Source: UMGS687 sp964383665 (GTDB lineage: Bacteria; Bacillota; Clostridia; Christensenellales; UBA1242). From it: a stretch of 64,000 bases of DNA. A program made the translations under genes and the position numbers. Below, piece by piece: positions 60,954 to 64,000 of the stretch (its first letter is position 1; the number at the start of each line of letters is the position of its first letter). The notes below the pieces were generated by a model. It was not told the DNA's origin. It was given only the letters and a program-made list of their open reading frames with translations, and did not search any database. The stretch spans positions 1 through 64,000 of the forward strand of contig CAYLHO010000001.1 in NCBI GenBank assembly GCA_964383665.1, read 5' to 3'.

Positions 60954-60996
60954 CAATTTTTGAACAAAATTATTTTTAATTAAGTAAAATTAACAT

Positions 60997-61025
60997 TTGG
61001 AAATGAGAAACTTTTGTGATAAAAT
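60997..61025 (+). promoter_or_regulatory. Leaderless-type promoter of der
   Basis: -35 TTGGAA (60997-61002), 17-bp spacer, -10 TAAAAT (61020-61025); ATG at 61033 after seven bases; no Shine-Dalgarno sequence. Confidence 0.65.
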
Positions 61026-61032
61026 CATATCG

Positions 61033-62364
61033 ATGAAAAAACCACTTGTTGCAATTGTTGGAAGACCTAACACAGGGAAAAGCACTTTTTTCAACAGAAT
61101 TTGCGGAAAAAGAATTAGTATAACAAATGATATGCCGGGCGTAACGCGCGACAGAATTTATGCTGACGCAACTTGGGTTGGAAAGGTTTTCACGCTTGTT
61201 GACACTGGGGGGCTTGACAGCAAGAGCGATGATGTTTTCCAAAAAACAATTCGTTTGCAGGCTCAAATTGCCATCGATCTTGCAGATGTTATAATTTTGA
61301 TGGTTGACGGGAAAGATGGGCTTACGCATGCCGACGAGGAAGTTGCAACTCTTTTAAGAAAAACGAACAAAAAAGTTATTCTTGTTGTTAACAAACTCGA
61401 CAGATTTGAAGTTGAAAACACATATGATTTCTATTCTCTTGGGCTTGGAGAGCCTTTCCCAATTTCTTGCGAGCAAGGAAAAGGGCTTGGAGAAGTTTTG
61501 GACGAAATTGTTTCTTCGCCATGTTTCAAGGATTCGTTGGAGGAAGGCGAGGAGGACAACAGAATTAAAATTGCTGTTGTTGGGCGTCCAAATGCAGGGA
61601 AAAGTTCAATTGTTAATCGCCTTTTGGGCGAGGAAAGAGTTGTTGTCTCAAATGTTGCTGGAACAACGAGAGATGCAATTGACACACCTTTTAGATATAA
61701 CGGGAAAGAATATGTTTTGATCGATACCGCCGGAATTCGCCGACAAAGAAGCGTTGAGCGCGAAAGTGTTGAAGGATATTCTGTTATTCGATCGATGGAA
61801 GCGATTAAACGCGCGGACATTGTTTTGATTGTTTTTGACGCCAGCCAAGAAATTAGCGAACAAGACGTTCGAATTGCAGGCTATGTTCACGAAGAAGGAA
61901 AACCAAGTTTGATTGTTATGAACAAATGGGATTTGGTTTCAAAAGACGAAGGAACAATTTTGGAGTATACAAAAATGCTTCAAGACAAACTTTCTTTCAT
62001 GAGCTATTTCAAGCCTGTTTTCGTTTCGGCATTAAGCAGAAAGCGACTTGAGAAAATTATGCCAACAATTGTTGAAGTTAAGGAAAACAACAGCAGAAGA
62101 ATTACAACTGGAACACTTAACGAGGTTATTCAAAAAGCGCTTCTTGCTCAAGAACCACCAACAAAGGCGGGAAGAAGACTTAAAATTTTGTATGGAACGC
62201 AAGCAGAAATTTGCCCACCAACGTTTGTAATTTTTGTTAATGACGCAAGTTTGGTTCATTTTTCATATCAAAGATTTTTGGAAAATCGCCTTCGCGATGC
62301 AATAAATTTCGAGGGAACTCCAATTAAGTTGATTTTCAAGAACAGGAAAGAAAAGGAGCAATAA
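61033..62364 (+). CDS. der: Ribosome biogenesis GTPase Der (EngA)
   Basis: Double GTPase needed for 50S assembly, 443 residues. First G domain: GRPNTGKSTFFNRI, DTGGLDS, NKLDRF; second: GRPNAGKSSIVNRLLGEER, DTAGIRRQ, MNKWDLV; then the KH-like C-terminal domain (PPTFVIFVNDASLVHFSYQR). The start at 61033 gives MKKPLVAIVGRPN; an in-frame upstream codon at 60997 lies in the -35 box. plsY follows after four bases, a common pairing in Bacillota. Confidence 0.97.
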   Translation: MKKPLVAIVGRPNTGKSTFFNRICGKRISITNDMPGVTRDRIYADATWVGKVFTLVDTGGLDSKSDDVFQKTIRLQAQIAIDLADVIILMVDGKDGLTHADEEVATLLRKTNKKVILVVNKLDRFEVENTYDFYSLGLGEPFPISCEQGKGLGEVLDEIVSSPCFKDSLEEGEEDNRIKIAVVGRPNAGKSSIVNRLLGEERVVVSNVAGTTRDAIDTPFRYNGKEYVLIDTAGIRRQRSVERESVEGYSVIRSMEAIKRADIVLIVFDASQEISEQDVRIAGYVHEEGKPSLIVMNKWDLVSKDEGTILEYTKMLQDKLSFMSYFKPVFVSALSRKRLEKIMPTIVEVKENNSRRITTGTLNEVIQKALLAQEPPTKAGRRLKILYGTQAEICPPTFVIFVNDASLVHFSYQRFLENRLRDAINFEGTPIKLIFKNRKEKEQ

Positions 62365-62368
62365 GAAC

Positions 62369-63124
62369 ATGGAATGGTGGAAATATGTTATTGTTATTGT
62401 TGTTTCATATTTTCTTGGGAACATAAATTTTGCAAGAATTCTTTCAAAGAAAGTTTTGAAAGACGACATAGAAAAACATGGAAGCGGAAATCCGGGAACA
62501 ATGAACATGCTTCGTTCGTTTGGATTTAAAGCGGGAATTTTAACACTTTTTTTGGACGCGCTTAAAGGCGCGGCGGCGGCTCTTTTGGGGTTTTTCATTT
62601 TTGGAGGATTTGAAGGGTCGTATATGAATGTTTGGGGGCTTCATTCTTCCGCTCAAGGAATGCTTGGGCTTTATGTTGGCGGGCTTAGTGCAATTGTTGG
62701 ACATAATTTCCCGGTTATATATAAGTTCAAGGGAGGCAAGGGCGTTGCCTGCATGCTGGGAATTTATGCGGTTTCGTCGCCACTTTGGGTTGCAATTTGT
62801 TTCGTTTTTGGATTTATTTATCTTTATATTTTCGATTATGCAGCCGTAACTTCATTCCTTTTCATTTCGATTGTAACGTTTATTGAAGCGCTTAAATATA
62901 CGGGCGTGAATGCAAATTTGCCGGTTACAATTATTCTTTTTGTTATGTTTTGTTTAACATGGTTTATGCACAGGAAAAACATTTTCCGACTTCTTGTTGG
63001 AACGGAAAACAAGGCGAATTTAAAAGCATCGCTTAAGAAAATGTATTCCAAAAAGGATATTAAACAAGAACAAAAAGAAATTAAACAAGAGAAAAAAGAA
63101 GATAAGAAAAAGGATATTGGATAG
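62369..63124 (+). CDS. plsY: Glycerol-3-phosphate acyltransferase PlsY
   Basis: Membrane enzyme that moves the acyl group from acyl phosphate (made by PlsX, 22127) to glycerol 3-phosphate. 251 residues, with about five spans. Conserved: FLGNINFARI, HGSGNPGTMNMLRSFG, and GHNFPVIYKFKGGKGVACMLG. The C-terminal 45 residues are an extra Lys/Glu/Gln tail (KKDIKQEQKEIKQEKKE). AAGGAG lies in the end of der. gpsA, its usual partner, is replaced by a hydrogenase gene. Confidence 0.95.
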   Translation: MEWWKYVIVIVVSYFLGNINFARILSKKVLKDDIEKHGSGNPGTMNMLRSFGFKAGILTLFLDALKGAAAALLGFFIFGGFEGSYMNVWGLHSSAQGMLGLYVGGLSAIVGHNFPVIYKFKGGKGVACMLGIYAVSSPLWVAICFVFGFIYLYIFDYAAVTSFLFISIVTFIEALKYTGVNANLPVTIILFVMFCLTWFMHRKNIFRLLVGTENKANLKASLKKMYSKKDIKQEQKEIKQEKKEDKKKDIG

Positions 63125-64000
63125 TTGGACATTAAGGGGCTTAAACAAAAAAAGCTTAAAGAAAATTTAAAGAAAAAGCAGAGCGAGGAGGCTCGAGTTT
63201 TTGTTGACGAAAAAAGCCCATCGCTTTTTAGAAATGTTGAAAAATGTATTAAATGCGGACGTTGCGTTGATTCTTGCAACAAAGCAACAGGGCTTCGGGA
63301 ATTTTATGGGACGAGCGATGTTTGTTTGAATTGCGGGCAATGTACAATTGCATGTGGGGCAAACGCACTTTTGGAAAAGGAAAGTTACTCCAAGGTTTTT
63401 AAGGAACTTGAAAATTACGATAAACTTCTTGTTGTTTCAACCGCTCCTGCTGTTCGGGTTGCGCTTGCGGAGGAATTTGGATTTGCTCCCGGGCAATTTG
63501 ACGAGGGAAAAATGATAACTGCGCTTCGCATGTTAGGATTTGATTATGTTTTTGATGTCACTTTTGGGGCGGATTTAACAACAGTTGAGGAAGCAAGTGA
63601 ACTTGTTGAAAGGATAACAAAAAAGAATAAGCCTCTTCCAATGTTCTCAAGTTGTTGCCCTGCATGGGTTAAGTTTGTTGAAACTTTTGAACCGTCGCTT
63701 ATTGAAAATCTTTCAACAACAAAAAGCCCAATTTCAATTCAAGGGGCTATAATAAAAACATATTTCGCACGTCAAAAAAGAATTAAACCAGAAAATGTTG
63801 TTCATGTTGTTATTGCTCCGTGCACGGCAAAAAAATATGAAATAACACGCGAAGAACTTTCAATTTCCGATGACTATGGCTACATGCCGGGAATTTATGA
63901 TGTTGACTATGTTTTGACAACACGAGAACTTGCACATATGATCAGGAAACAGAACATTCCATACGGAAATTTGTATGATGGAAATTTCGATCAAATTTGC
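63125..64000 (+). CDS. [FeFe] hydrogenase, N-terminal part (runs off the window)
   Basis: Hydrogenase catalytic subunit, 292 residues visible. Two 4Fe-4S ferredoxin motifs (CIKCGRCVDSC and CLNCGQCTIAC) are followed by the H-cluster domain with L1 motif FSSCCPAWVKFVE and L2 motif APCTAKKYEITRE; the third motif lies beyond the window end. Probably evolves H2 from, or exchanges electrons with, ferredoxin during fermentation. The start is put at TTG 63125, directly after the plsY stop; a ribosome site is weak, so it may be translated by re-initiation. A charged N-terminal extension (KGLKQKKLKENLKKKQ) is unusual. Confidence 0.9.
   Translation, partial: MDIKGLKQKKLKENLKKKQSEEARVFVDEKSPSLFRNVEKCIKCGRCVDSCNKATGLREFYGTSDVCLNCGQCTIACGANALLEKESYSKVFKELENYDKLLVVSTAPAVRVALAEEFGFAPGQFDEGKMITALRMLGFDYVFDVTFGADLTTVEEASELVERITKKNKPLPMFSSCCPAWVKFVETFEPSLIENLSTTKSPISIQGAIIKTYFARQKRIKPENVVHVVIAPCTAKKYEITREELSISDDYGYMPGIYDVDYVLTTRELAHMIRKQNIPYGNLYDGNFDQIC

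Overview
The window is AT-rich bacterial chromosome, almost all of it coding. It looks like an anaerobic, endospore-lineage member of Bacillota (class Clostridia), probably an uncultured gut-type lineage. The evidence is spoIIGA-sigE, a YlmC-type PRC-barrel gene, addAB, RNase J, strong AGGAGG-type ribosome sites, acetate kinase, feoAB and an [FeFe] hydrogenase. The lineage is inferred from gene content only; no 16S rRNA gene is present.

Layout. 1-6.7 kb: 3' end of tuf, an SDR oxidoreductase, ackA, rpmF, engB, a coiled-coil protein and a membrane-anchored beta-rich protein. 6.8-17.4 kb: tRNA-Arg, then a cell-surface and export block (lipoprotein with a Cys/His motif, M6-type metalloprotease, HAD phosphatase, heterodimeric ABC exporter, transglutaminase-like protein with Listeria-Bacteroides repeats). 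17.5-27.1 kb: information processing and lipid genes (dnaX with an apparent frameshift site, ybaB, recR, argS, plsX, a 24-codon peptide gene, smc). 27.1-34.1 kb: rmuC, a P-loop protein, spoIIGA-sigE, two surface proteins, rpsU. 34.2-46.1 kb: addB-addA, a membrane protein carrying eight AT-hooks, a lipoprotein, dnaB. 46.4-51.8 kb: the most accessory-looking part, with a sigma-region-4-like regulator, an orphan terminase large subunit, a winged-helix membrane protein, and an operon of a degenerate ABC ATPase, a PucR-type HTH protein and a polytopic membrane protein. 51.9-64 kb: rnj, ylmC, nrdR, feoA-feoB, typA, tRNA-Gln, a lipoprotein, tRNA-His, der-plsY and a partial hydrogenase.

Two features stand out. 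First, about ten transcription units have a -10 box placed six (six to nine) bases before the start codon with no Shine-Dalgarno sequence, so their mRNAs are probably leaderless; these include engB, dnaX, spoIIGA, addB, feoA and der. Other genes in the same window have normal leaders and strong ribosome sites. Second, the protein at 40698-43352 joins three membrane segments, a long coiled coil and eight AT-hook motifs, an architecture suited to attaching AT-rich DNA to the membrane. Several familiar clusters are also rearranged: no DUF177 gene between ackA and rpmF, no acpP-rnc between plsX and smc, no sigG after sigE, no rplI before dnaB, and no gpsA after plsY. Many unit boundaries carry clear hairpin terminators, often shared by convergent genes.
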